Positions 24,530 to 38,000 of a DNA stretch of 60,000 bases are shown here, one piece after another. How positions within the stretch are numbered: position 1 is the stretch's first letter; each line of letters opens with the position of its first letter. Made by a program: the position numbers and the translations under genes. The notes beneath the pieces are model-generated. The model saw only the letters and a list, made by a program, of their open reading frames with translations, did not search any database and was not told where the DNA came from. This DNA is from Acanthaster planci. Taxonomy: Eukaryota > Echinodermata > Asteroidea > Valvatida > Acanthasteridae. The stretch is taken from positions 2,429,006 through 2,489,005 of the forward strand of contig NW_019091366.1 of assembly GCF_001949145.1 (NCBI RefSeq), read 5' to 3'.

Positions 24530-27500
24530 TATTACCATTTTGATATCCTTTAACAGCTGTCTTAATATTGTTGATTTTGCATGACTAAGTTCCTACACGG
24601 CCTAGCCGCGTATCAAGAAGATCTGTCTCTTTCAATCTTGAAAGGGTTTTGTCAGTTCCCTGCAATTCAAAAGAAGGATTTCCCTGACAGCCAATTATCC
24701 TCCTATTTCAGGGACCCTCTGTGATTCCCGTCACTTCGGTAGAATGTGCTTGGATTTTCAATACCTCGTCTGCTTGAAGCCTTCAGACATCTCTAAAAAT
24801 CATGCAGTTTCGGAGACTAATCCGTCGACGGGAGATGTGAAGAAATCAACGGGGGGATAGAGGAGTGATTGATACGATTGCTTTCCAAACAATGGCAAAA
24901 TTTGTCAACTTCACATGAAAGTTTAATATTCATGACTTTTCATTTCATAATAAGCGTATAATTCCACACTATGAAGTTAATCTTCTTAATAAAAGAAAAA
25001 AAGGAAAAAGTACCAAAGTTTCAATAAAGACGTTTTCTATGGCCTTAGTAATGGCATTGAAGAACGTGCTCCGTCCTGTATTGCATGACTGTAAAGTTTG
25101 ACCGATCAATTTTTCCCGCGCCGCACTAAAATGAAAACGAAATTTGTTCCAGAGCCTTTATAGAACCTCGCTAGGCTTAAGGCACCAGGTGTCTTTCCTT
25201 TATTTCTACAACACGCTTCTAGGCCTACTGGTTTACATCCCAGTTTCAAGGTGCAATATCGAATTGACTGAAGAGAAACTTTTGAAGTTCTGGACCATAC
25301 TGAAAAACTGAGGGCCTTATCTTCAGAAGTAGCAAAACATGGATTTAAACTACCGTGGTACTGCTGGAAAATTTCCATCGCCAGCAGGTTCTGGTATAAA
25401 TAAAGCAGTGTCTTAGCTTCATGCGGTTCGAAATGACACACTCCTTCGGTAAATTTAGCCTTGTCATGGACATTTGTTCCCAGGGTATGTCATTAAGTCC
25501 TTATAGGGACGAAAATCTGCCAGGTGCGTTTGTTTAACTCATGCGCTTCAACCTTGGCGTATGCATAATGCGTACAGAAATACGTCATGCACCGTACGCG
25601 CATATGGCTTTTAACCTTTGGCGCGTACTATACACCAAACGTAAAGGGACACTTCAGCAACGCTAATTAAAAGGACTCAGAGCGTTTGGGTTAAATTCCG
25701 GTAAATCTTGTGCGAAAACCAGACTAGACAGTCATGAAGTTATAGCTTTTCAGCGTGTTTTCATGTTTCCTTCAGGAACTCCCACCACTTTCCTCCTTAG
25801 ATGATTGGATTAATAGGGCTGGGCGACACATTTGTGCCTGAGGAACCGTTTTTCGGTGACTGGCTAAATGCAATTGGTCCTATCGTAAGGGGAGATCATA
25901 GCGTAAAGCACGCCATATGTTAGTCTTTGTGTCGCTCGAGTCATTGCACTGTAACCCCTACTCTGTACTTTTAGCGCAGGCCCATCTTGGGGATTCTGCC
26001 TTGCTCCATGTTCGTCTCCCCTTAAGTCAGCGAAATGTAATGGCGACCGTTGCGTGATGATGCACGTGGCTTTTGAATTCGCTGGATTAACTGCCATTTG
26101 CTTCCAGTTGGTTCCCTGCATGACGACCATTCACATGGTTTTGGTGTAACACACTGGTGCACGCGGTTCAGTGATAATCTCCAAAGGCACGTAGCCTCAT
26201 TAAGTCCGAAGCTGAGGTAGATCTCAAATATGTCGGTTTGTTAGCTGATATCTCGCTGGCTTTTGTCAGGTGTATCGCTGCTAATAACACATTGCCATAA
26301 AACTCGATAAGTGCCAGGTATTTTAATCGAATGTCGATGTACGGTGCTGAGATACCAATTCAGTTTTTGTACATCTTATCAAGGAATGTATCCATTTCAA
26401 ACGAAATCATTTAGAGGGCCTGATTAGTCATTGCTGTGAATTTATGGGATTTGATTTCACCAGAGTGCCATCAAGGACACTTTTCGATCAAGACGAATGA
26501 CTTTTCCTGATTTTGCTGCCAGTGGAACTCTTGCAGCAATACATGCATATGATTTCCAATATCCGTGCATTGTTACATATCGTTCTGGAAATATCTTGGG
26601 CCAATGCATTGCAGGCAGGTCCTTTTATTACTGATGAGGATGAGAGATTATCTCGTTGTGTGTGGTCATTTTGTTGTAGCAAATGGGATTAAACAACTTC
26701 ATTCAGGAATTTAAAGTCATTGGGTGATTGGAATTTGTATTTCTTGAGACAGACAAGCCAACCCATTCGACCTTTTGTTACAATACACAGCCGTTTTGTG
26801 TTAGCTATTCTACAAGATATGGAAGTTGTCAGATCATATAGCCTTCGGCTAGAACTGGAACGAAATACGTGTCAGAACATTCGAGGCCAGTTGCCTTTTC
26901 GCTCCAGAATACCGCAGATATTTTATTCAAGCAATGAATAGAAAGACAATACCAATGTAGCATCAGGTGCTGTATGACCGCATTGAAACGAGACTCAAGT
27001 ATTCCCGTGCAATAAGAGTTTCAATTCTCAGGTTGACCCAGTTATTGGTAATCGGTTTCTTTTCATCGTTTGTTCGATCCTGACTATTTGTAGGCCTATG
27101 TTCATCGCGATAGAAAAACACAGTTCTTGAATAGTGGGTGTGCAAATCACCGACGCGTATGCGTACCTACCTCCACTCTCTTTACCTTAGGCACTCAAGA
27201 TCTGTCTCGATTCGAAGAGCTCTCCATGCAATGAACGCTGCTTAACTTCTATTGTAATTTCACCATCGTTTTGCACGGCCATGTTCGACTGGTTATATTT
27301 AATTTCTGTTCACCAATGTTATTTCATGATCAAATCACAAAGTCAACACGTAATTTAAGTGGTGCTCCGGCTGGCCCAAAGTGCGGGACGCCCCGCAGGC
27401 AGAATCTAGAGAACCTGCATGTACGGCGCAGGAGAATCCACGCTCCCTTTATCAAAGGTCGATTCAAGCCAGTTCTCTCCCCTGACTTCTCCGGTATAAA

Positions 27501-29630
27501 CCAGCCCTCGGCCCCTCCCGCCTTGCAGTCTATACTTATGAACTTGGAGGAACTGGGGCAAGAGGTGATGAATATGTGCAAGTATAGTAGCGTTAAACTC
27601 ATGTAGAATACGCTGTTGAACCAGTTTACGCAAGGTCTACTCAATCTCTGCGCACGGAGGTCAGCCTTACCAGGCATGGTGTATTAGCAGCTGGCATTGC
27701 AGCCAACCTACTGATCCCTATCCCTCCAGAGTTATCGCCCTTACATGTCCAATTATCAATTTCGAGGAAAATCCGGATTTCCTCTTCCCTCGAGGACCTC
27801 AGCAACCTTTCTATCATTCGCTCATATCTCCTGAGTCAGTCGGCTTTTTAAGCCTCGACGATCTTCTTAACATTATGATTAATAGGATGAAGATTTGGCC
27901 CAGTCTGGTAAATTAAAAGAAGGCATCAATGATTAATGTGGCTGCATAGGGGATTTTCTGCACGTAATATTAGTCTGGACCAGTGTAGAACCTTAACCCA
28001 AATACCACGCTTGGATACACGATGAAGATGTTAACAAGACCTTAAAATTGCCACAGCTGAAATATTAACCAAATGGGGTAATAGACGCAGCTTATTGCAT
28101 TTTGTTATGTTTACACCATTTTAACCGTAACTCATGGTGCATAAGATAATTTCTTGGAAAGCAAAACGCACGCAAAATGTTTTCATCATATCCCATCAGT
28201 AGTTGTCAAAAATTTATCTCATTTTGCTATTTATAAGACACAGCTTCCAAAACAGAATAATTGAATGAGAAACGCGATAGAAAAATACTGCATATTTTGC
28301 ATTATAATGATATAATTTACATTTCAAGATTGCCGTGTCAATGCACAAAGTGGGGTTCCTTCCATGGAATAGACGGCTGCATTGTCAGCGTAACAAGACT
28401 TGTCATTTTAACGCATACAGGGAAGGCAAAGTGAAATCGTTGACATGTTAATAAAGGGACTGACATCGGAAATATATTTGTATGATCTGGCTCTAATCAC
28501 AGTACGTGTAATGGGCCTTTGCATCTTATGATGTATTCAAATTGGTCACCATAGCAACTAAAACGAAGTGATGCGTCATTAAGATTTACGAAGAAAATCA
28601 AGGTTGGGCATTCGGATGGAAGGGAGTTCTCAAGGATATTGTGAAACGCCATACCATAGCTGTCCGTCTCGAGTAAACCTGACGATCATATACCGATATT
28701 AGTTGAAGTCCTTGTTTGTGCGGAAATCCAAGTTACAGAGACACAACGTGAAGCACATTTCACTTTAGCAGTGTTGGCCGATTAAAATTACCTTGATGTA
28801 AATCATCGGTTGAAATCGTGATTGTTAAAAAAACTTTTTAAACAAATTGTGGAAATGACAAAAATTATTTTTAGACTGATTTATCAATGTTTCCAAAGTT
28901 TTTTGTATTCATAATTGGTAAAAGCTTCTTGAAGCCCTACCTGTGAAGTGTTGATAAGAATTATGGATGCATACGTATAACAAGCAGTCTTATAGCTTGA
29001 GAGAGAGTTTTGCTCATTTCAAGCCTCTTGTTTTAGGTTCGACAAAGGAGTTGAATTATTTATAATCGCGATTTAATTTACTTCATTTTAATCGTCCACC
29101 ATCAATTTAAAGTAATAAAGTGCCAGTGTACAGCGATGCAATCAAATACAGGACAGGGGTCAGTCAATTGTTACGCCACATCTTAAAAAAGAAAATGATG
29201 TCATTATAAGCACAAAAAGAACTCTTATAGCAGGTTGATTCTTTAATGATGACATTAACATATTTCAGTGACCTTTATACCTGAACACTTTAATTATCCA
29301 AGTAATCGTACTTGATTCACCCCTGTAATGCATAATGGTTGATCTCGACTGATATTTCGTTGAAATTCCATTGTTTCAAATCTTCCTTCAGAAATTGAAA
29401 ATTTAGCAAGATCTCAAATCCACGGAGAATATTCATGAGAGCTTGTTGGATCTGCAAGCGCCCTTCGCAAGGTGGGTATTTTTTGCCTCAAGTCAAAATA
29501 ATATGTAAATCCTAGACAAGCAGAGACACAGTACACGACGGGTTGCCGGTGAGTATAGTAGTAGTAAAGGAGACATGAAATAAAATTGTGTGTGATTTGA
29601 ATACTTGTAGAAAAGCTTCCTGCAATGTTA
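24530..29630. other. Intergenic; one GC-richer island at 27350-27680
   Basis: No gene can be supported. The patch at about 27350-27680 is richer in GC than its surroundings and stays open on both strands for 75-115 codons. It contains CCTTTATCAAAGG, which resembles a TCF/LEF site. It could be a regulatory element or an orphan exon; there is no recognised protein domain. Confidence 0.4.
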
Positions 29631-29738
29631 CTATGACTTCCTATCTCTTTGGTGGCAGTATTAGGGATGAACTTCAATGTTATTCTATGACTTCCTATCT
29701 CTTTGGTGGCAGTATTAGGGATGAACTTCAATGTTATT
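29631..29738 (+). repeat. 54-bp direct tandem duplication, two copies
   Basis: The unit starting CTATGACTTCCTATCTCTTT occurs at 29631-29684 and again at 29685-29738 without visible differences. The period is a multiple of three, so an open frame crossing it shows an 18-residue repeat, but that frame has no other coding support. Confidence 0.93.
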
Positions 29739-30268
29739 CAAGCTAATGAACATGCCCATATTCATAAGCTGAAGCGTGATGTCATCCAAAGCAGAATAGT
29801 AGTGGCTCTATAGCGCTGTGTATATGAGATAACATAATCTACATTTTCTTGGAGTAAGTTCCACTGTTCACTTATTTGTTTATTGTATTGATTAGCTTGT
29901 TTGGAAAACAGTAATGGGGAATATTTCTTCATAACGTCGTTTGGGGATAATTGTGAAGGAAAAAGTTTTGTACTTAACAAGCTCCTTGTGTACCCCGGTA
30001 ACAAAAGAAAGATCATGATAGCGCGCCCTCTAAAATGTATTACTGATAAAACGATTTCTAAGAATGACAAAACTACCAACCTCTTGTCACTATTTAAAAG
30101 AAGAAAAATATTTAGATCTCGTTTGTATGTATAACAATGTATAAATAAGTTGATCTGAATGTCCAAGGCATTGTCTCTTTAAAGCCAGCCCATGAGCGAA
30201 ACAAAAATCGTACACAGTGGCAAACTTGAAGTTGAAGTCGATTCTGAATAATCTGCACAGCGAAAATC

Positions 30269-30345
30269 GGGAGCCAATTTCATGCAGCTGTTGATGCTTA
30301 GCGCGGCAAATAGTTGCTTAGCAGAAAAGATTACCATCGAAGTAC
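30269..30345 (+). mobile_element. Diverged partial copy of the GGGGCC-AATTTCAT MITE
   Basis: The sequence GGGAGCCAATTTCATGCAGC, then TGCTTAGC and TTGCTTAGC, parallels the left end and interior of the element at 23035-23277. No clear inverted right end was found, so it is truncated or strongly diverged. Confidence 0.5.
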
Positions 30346-31804
30346 ATGTAGGTCATCTGTTACTCGTTGTGACTGGCCCCACTGATTTCTGCTTATGGCA
30401 GTTGTCATTTTTTCCCTGCTGAGCAAGCTTCATAATGTTGGTTCCAAACTAGGAAGAAATTGCTAGCACATTTTTGAATTCGATTGTTTTTTTTTCTCAA
30501 CATCTGAACAATAAGAAGAATTTTACAACGCTTTTCTTCCAGTGGCATGAAGACATCAAAGTTCGACATGCGTGTCTTGAGAAAATGTGATTTGTTTCCT
30601 TGCGTAGATGCAAAATATGATCTGCTTCATGAGAATCCAAGATTCTTCGAGCTCAATGCTTATTTCATTAATACTGTACTTGACGTTTGGTTGCATATAT
30701 TTTTAGCATTGGACTATCTCCCATGGTTCTGGTGCGGCCATCCATGTCATAATGTTCATCGCCGCAGCGATTCATCGATTCGACTGTGTGCGCTGTCCAG
30801 CGCGCTCGATCTTAATAGCGAATTCCTCTACCGACTTACACGATTCTACGGAAATTTTCGCTCGATTTGGCGGGAGTATTTTCCACATTATGGCAAAAGG
30901 GTGAAAGTCTACAATCTCAGCGGTGACGTCTTCGCCACGCTGTTGAAATTAAATGCTGCCGATGCAGCTGCATTTTCCCGCCATTTCCTGAAGCTATCAA
31001 CATAATTCTATTTAACTGTTATCAAAGATATAAGGCAAAAACTTTGCGCCAGGCTGAATTGATAATTTTCGGGGGAAAAAAGATTCCTAGTTCAAATTCC
31101 TCTCCCCCACCCCTTCCACTTGACTTAATTTCCTTCTGTGTGCTCAGGCATTTGAAAGATTTCTGTGGTTTTTGCCTTTGCGAGAGACCGCAAGTCTCCG
31201 GCTTTCTTAAAGCCATTACCGTCGTGTCCAGATTCATTCAGTGCTCTGACCTTGCTCTATAATTCGGCTTTTCCGAACAATCTAATCAGTTGAATTTCCA
31301 GTTACGGCAATAATATCGTTCATGCTCTTGGTCTCTGGACTGAACTGCAGTCTTTGCTAAAGTCGTTGGCGATGTCTCCCCGTCACCGTCTCATGGCTAA
31401 TTGATATCTGATGTCAGTTGGTCCATGTTGTGGAGAGTTCCTTTTGAATATTGAACGACTTTTCCTCTGAACGGAGATTGTGTTACATTGAGTGAAGCTG
31501 TAGCGTCGAGGAATTTTAAACAGAAGTCGAAACGCCCGTTCAAATTTCACTTTATCGAGAGGCGACTTTCATTTCCAATTCTGCTTAGATGCAGTCTTTA
31601 GATCAAGACTTGAATCAGTTCACAGCTACCCAATGAGTCTGACTTTGAGTCTCAGTGAGTCTTACAAAAATTGGATAAATACGTAATAAAATATGCTTTA
31701 CAATCGGTGATTTAAAATCTAAATGTTTGAATACCCCCTCGTTATGAGAAACAATAAGACATTAAAAGGTGACTGTGCTACACAACTTTCCTATCTCTAA
31801 ACAT

Positions 31805-32032
31805 GGGCGTCGCCAGGATTTTTTTCTGGAGTGGGGATGGCAAAGCACTCATAAACTGTAACATTTCAAGAACTTCAGGGCTGGAGGGAGTTAGTTTTGT
31901 TAAAAAAATTGGTGCTTTTTTATCCACTTTCATCTCTTGTTTTTATTTCTTTTCGTTTTCTCCCTCTTTCCCCTGTTTATTTTTCGACTTTTTTTCTCTT
32001 TTTTTGGGGGGGGCACCCCCTGCCCCTCCCCA
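31805..32032 (+). mobile_element. Dispersed repeat, GGGCGTCGCCAGGATTTTT type
   Basis: The start GGGCGTCGCCAGGATTTTTT is followed by a GGGG-rich patch, a T-rich interior and a C-rich tail containing GGGCACCCCCTGCCCCTCC. It resembles the start of the element at 5415-5632. An open frame beginning Met-Gly-Val-Ala-Arg-Ile runs through it and is a repeat artefact, not a gene. Confidence 0.5.
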
Positions 32033-32039
32033 AGACTCT

Positions 32040-35000
32040 TCCGCGTCTTTAAATCAATACGTTGAGTGTTAGTACGGGAATCGGTCTTAGTGGCGACCCG
32101 TTTTAAGCCAGGCTTTGCGCTATCCATTTCTGTGCGATTGAATCTCGTAACAATTAGGGCTGGTTAATTTAACTTCAGAAAGCTGTTGGCCTCATTTCGG
32201 GTTGAAGTTATAACCTAACAAAATCCGTTTGCACGTTTGTCTGAAGAATGAATTTGGGACGGAAAAACAAGACGACCCAATTACTCCAGTATCTCTTGAA
32301 AATGAAGTCGCATTGGTTGGATTACGCACAATACAGCTGCGGCCACGCGGTCGATAGTTTGCACCTTTAGGGCCGTCCTACCTCTACTAGATTTGTTTTT
32401 CTTCCCTGGATACAGTAAGCTTGCGTCCCCTATCCTTTGTTAACCCTCTTCCGCCCGTTTATCTCTGTCTCGTCATCTAGGTTTTCACTGACCTCGTGGA
32501 TTTTTCCTTGCAATCCCGTAACCTCAAATTGCTTCAGTTTTCTTCAGCCTGATTTCCATTTAAAATTGAAGTCAACTTCGTTGGTATATGTAAAGCCATC
32601 CTGTAAGAGCCCCCAGAATAGGGCCTGCGTAAAAAACGTTCTGGATTTGCCACTTGTTATTCCGCATTACGTGCAGTTGTCCTTTGCGATCTGCAACTCT
32701 CCATACCCTGAGTGGTTTTTTTTTATCCCGACTAGACAAATACAAAGTGCTCACTTCTCATTTTGAAGCTCTCAGAACCTAGATTTTCCAACTCGCCAAA
32801 AACCTTGTCAATTGACTTTTTCTCTTTCCCGCTTGAGTGTTCCTATAAACACCGTCTTGAAATTTAAACTTGAAGTCTGCACTTGAACACGAATGAGCTG
32901 CATTGCTCAACCGCGAAGGCATTCAGTGCGTTGGATCTGATATCACATTGTTTATCAAAGAGGTGAGGTAAAGGCAATGATATTAAGACGGTTATTTTCT
33001 TGATCTTGTCACATTATTGTCCACTCATTGCTTTTAGAAGCTCCTAGCAGTTAAACATATTATTTTCCTCATCTTTGAGATTATTTTATGGTCGTTATTA
33101 CGCATATTGCATATACGATGAGCACTTGCTTTTTCTTGAATTATTTTTATCAAACGTTGAATAATAACACGAACCTCCCAATGTATAGCGAAAGTAACCT
33201 CATCCTGCAACGCGCACAGTATGATGTAAACTTCATAGGCATGTTGAAGGCATTATTATCGCGATAATAAGTCTTAAGCAAAAACCGGCTGGATACGTGT
33301 CTCAGGCCGTATATAATGCAGGGTGTTTTAGTCGGTAACCTGTTTTTTTTTTGCTAGGCAAGCATTGTCGAGACTATTGCAAGACTGTATAAAAGGAAAT
33401 CAGTTCAGTGTTACACCCCTCTAGGGTAGAAACTCTTAAAAGGTTGTGTAAAAAGGATTGAAGTGACCAATTAAGAGCTAGTGTGTTTCACACAGGAGAC
33501 TTTAATAATAGTCGGGTTGTGCTTGATGTATGAATATCATACTCTCTCTTGAAAGAAAGGCTTGACAAAGCATTTCAGGTCGTTTTAGTGTTAGGTTTCC
33601 ACTGCCAAGCATTGCTGAGAAATGGGCGCGGCGCACGACACTTGCAACATTCAGGTGTAAATTGGACCGCTTATGTTTCCCACTCAACAGCCTAATATCG
33701 ATATGTCACAGTCACTCGAGCCATTGCAGGTCTACAGGGTTTGTTCAAGATGCAAGCCGTCGGTAATCAAAAGGAAAGACTCTACCCCCCTTTCTATCTA
33801 TACTTTAAATCGATCTTTGGCTTTGGGTAACATTAACCAAACAAGGCCCAGTGGAATGTACGGGCAAGTTTCATGTTTGCAGTTTATTCTGAGACGGATA
33901 GATTTTTTTTTTCATTTCCGATTTTGTCTTGAGCCAGGTGCGTCCAAGAGATAATCAATAGGAAAGATGGCATAGCGTGCATCAGCTTAGAGTGTTACAT
34001 ATTCTTTTTGTGAGCGTCACGATACGTAACCTGTTTCTGCTCTTGACTTAAGCAATTCTGGTCGGATGGAGAATTCTTCACTGTGTTTATATTGAAGTAA
34101 ATTTGATTTTGCCTGAATCGAACAGACTAGACGATTTTAAAGGTGCTGGGAAAAAATCGAAACGGACCAAATTTTTCCTAATTAAATAACCTCCGTTGTC
34201 TCCATTTTCATAGGCCTACTGACTGAATGTTAGAGTCGATAGAGAATCTACAAGTCTCCAGTGGGAATGAATACCAGGTTTAAGACCGACGACTTTGACG
34301 ATAAATGATTCAATTTGATCCTCCGTCCAGCAGCCCATTGGGTACGGAACTTGAGACTTTTTTAATTGAGACTGCTTAAAGGTATAACCTAATTGTTTAG
34401 TTGAAATAATAACGTAATTGCGAATTGAAATAAAGTACTCTTGTGATTCCAATCTCTTCTTGTTTGTAATCACGGTTCGAAACATTAAACAAGACCTTTT
34501 TTAGACCTGACTATAGCCCTTTCGCCGTTTCGTAGATCAATTAATGATTACAGCGGGACAACACGACAATATGCACTCTGTTGTCGGTGATCACTGATTG
34601 CCGTACCCAGGCATACCCGTACCCGTGAGATCACATTAGTGACTGGGCCTGAGCGACACAGGTCGGGCACTGTACTGTCTCTGCCAACCCCTTTCAAACT
34701 ATTGATAACTTGCTCCAGGCTTTTCCGAGTTAAAAAATCCCCCAGCATCCCAGCAATGCCCGGTCCTCAATCATTACCGTCAGCATGTGGTTTGTTTTTC
34801 TCCCCGGCGACCAACGCCAGTCAGCAATTTTCTTTGGATTAGTCTTTTGCGGTGCGGGTGTCTGATAAAAGATTTTTTTTTTCAATCTAAGCGAATGCAG
34901 GTTTGTCCCTCTTGTACCATTCCAGCTTTGTGATTGTCGTTGCAAAGCTAACCCGTTATATCAATGTCTTGATGTCATCTTTCCGTTCACAGTGTATAGG

Positions 35001-38000
35001 ACAATGAAGTTTCTTAATGCAAGGTGCCTAGTGCGCAGGCGAACGTCAGTGACAGAGTACGCTTAAATTGAACACGAACGAAATTGTTTGTCAAAATTTT
35101 GTCATAAAAAACATCTATGCAAGAGGCTTCTGTCAATTTTGTGGATGGGAAAATAATAGAAAAGGGTAAAAATGTGACAAACAGATTTACATTCCGCGTA
35201 GCAGCCTAGCATTCCAGATGATTTCATACTAAGCTTTAACCATTTTATTTACATTACCTTACCCATTTCAGAAGTCAACTTACTGTCTGAGCAAAACACG
35301 TCCAAAACAAATAATGTTCAGGAGCAACAAATCATCTGTCGGCTTTACTATATACGTCCGACTAGCCAGTCACATTGGTACAAAAATTGAAGAATTTTTT
35401 GGGAGGGGATTTCAAAATTAGCAATTTGCAATTCGTATAATATTTTTCATTTAGGAGGTATACCAACGTCATACTTTCTCGGTCAAAGAGTGCTTTTTTC
35501 ATCTCTGATCGTCAAGGCCATTCCAAACAGCTCCTCGGTGAAAATTGGAATTCTTGTCGAGGCGGGTTTTTTTCCCTCGAAAGTAATAAAAAAATAAGGA
35601 TTCCAGCTTGTTCCCAAATCCTCTGAAATTGATTGTCTTCGGGGCGTAATTCTTTCGCATTTTTCCTCAGGATTATGTGGATTTCGGCAACATCTTACGA
35701 CTAAATTATACATATCTCAGTCCAACCTGAAAGGCCATAGTACTGGATGCACGTGTGATGACAGAGCCCCAGCACTGAAATTTTACCGCGATTGGTGGAT
35801 TTCTCGAGGTATGCGTGAATGAAACTTTCTACGTAGTATTAAACTGCCTTTCATCGTTGATCTTAATTACAAGATGCAGGTGGAAAACTTAGCAGCAAAA
35901 CTGGGCTTATTGAAAGCAAAATTGATCGCGAACGAAGTCGGAAATGTTCATAATTGAGAGCTCGACATTATGAAGGCCCTGGCAAAATGATTTGCTCCAA
36001 GGTAAAGAGTTCACATTCATGCAAACTAAAAAAGACATTGATCATGTTTATAACATGAAACCTGCGTGTGGGCGTTTTGTAATTGGTCCAAAATACTAAA
36101 AGCTATGCCGTATGGCGTGTTTTCCGGTGAATCAATCTTGTTGGTCATATAGTTTGCCCTGGCACCCGGCGTGACTTTCAGACTAGCATTCAGTCAGAAA
36201 AACAGGGACGACAGAAACAACAATAAAAAAAATATAAATTTAAAAAAACCACGGCATATTGAAGAAAAGTCTCTTGTGATTTGAAATCGAGCTAATTCAA
36301 ACAGGGGAATTCGTTGCTCCCATTTCCCTCAGAATAGAATTCGAAATAGTTGCATGGTATAATTTCACTCAGGAAGTTGTTCGTCTTTTTCATTTTGAAT
36401 CGCTAAAGAGGTTGATGAGCTCACTGAATTATAAAGCGCGTTCTATTTCACGTCAGTAGTCGCGAAACTGCATGACTTTACCTTATACTTTATTTTAAAA
36501 AAGGTGGAGCAAAAGCGTAACAATGTTGGCTTCCTTTCAACATAAGTGAACCAAAAAAGAGTATTTTGTGGGTGCATAAGGAAGCGGCACTGTGCTGGTA
36601 TAGGGACCTGTTCCGTTTTTCATAGTTGATAGTAGACTTCTGTGAAGTGATTAGCCATGAAATAAAGCGGACGCAACTGCAATTCCCAAACTTGCTCACA
36701 AACCAAGATCATATTTATAAGATGAACTTTTGCTTCGGGGGTAGTATTTTACTTTAGGTGTTTTGCCCTTCACCTTCGGACGACACTGAGTATTTGGTTA
36801 TAAATAAACGTCTGTTAAGTGCAAAACAACAACAACAATAATAACAACCAAACGAGAACAAGAAACGACAACAATGAAGTAGGAACACAATTTAAATTGT
36901 CCATATGATTACGGAATGCAGTTCTGATAGGAAATATGCTACATTTGGGGTAACCGTCGAAGGGGAACTGTAAGCTTGCATAACACTGGCAACCTTCCAA
37001 ATAAAACGTAAATACATGTTCTTCATTGTTTTAGGAAGTGATTCAAATGAGTGTTTGAATAACTCCCCAAACAGCAACGAACCGTCAAATCATCTTAATA
37101 AGAAAGCACTGCGTAGCAGATCTTTGAGAAAGACGAGAGCATTTGCATGGAGTTTGTCCAGGGTCAGTCTGGGTCGTCGGTGCTGGCTATCGAACTTCTA
37201 GCCTGGTACGTACGGAAAAACTTGAAACGAGTCAAGCGAAAATCGTGTGTGCGTTTCGAGTGTTTGAAAGAGGCAAGCCTCAGTCGGGATGTCTCCAGTT
37301 TCGACGTGGAAGGTTTTTTTTTAAGTTTCTATTGAGTCCCGTTTCCTAAGCTTGACTTGACAAGCAATGTCATTAAATTTCGAGAAGTTTCGTCAAATAA
37401 CTCAATTGAAATGAGAGCGGTGCAAATTAAGATGCACGTTGAAATTGTTTTCACGGATTTCAGGAAAATAACCTTATAAGACTATGTTAAAAATAGGTCG
37501 AATCGAGCAACCTAAATTAAATAAGGTAAAAAAAAGTGGGAAGAATATCAATACAGAACGCTTTCGATAGCAGTCAGTCTTGCAATCTTGTAAAAAATGA
37601 CGGAAAAGGGCTTCAAGAAATGTAATTTTTCAACCAAAACTGCAGCTAGGCCTATAAGCTGCTTAACTAATATTCTCTCGCCCACGAAATCACAGAAGAA
37701 TTAAAAGTGGTTTAAAATCGAATTATTTCAAAATTCAGTTATGTCAAAATTGAATATTTCAATTCTTTCAAAATTCAAAAATATGGAATGAATGAAACTT
37801 GGGAATGGAAGTGTTTTTCTAATTGACAATTGCGTGTCCATAACTAACGTAACAATACAGTCATTTCCTAAAAAGAGGAAATGAAGAATAGACAATATTA
37901 AATTTGACGTCACATTCTCAACTCGACACAAAGTCCTCTTGAAATATACGTAGATCTCCGGTCCGACGTGGTGTAGCAATTCTGTTAATTTTAACTCGCA

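Noticed and set aside
30547-31005. 152-codon plus-strand frame, GC-richer 3' half
   Set aside because: No domain, signal peptide or related exon seen. An E2F-like TTTGGCGGGA and a near-CRE inside it make a regulatory patch as likely as a gene.
31803-32072. 89-codon frame starting MGVARIFF
   Set aside because: Lies inside a dispersed repeat; such starts are common artefacts in automatic annotations.
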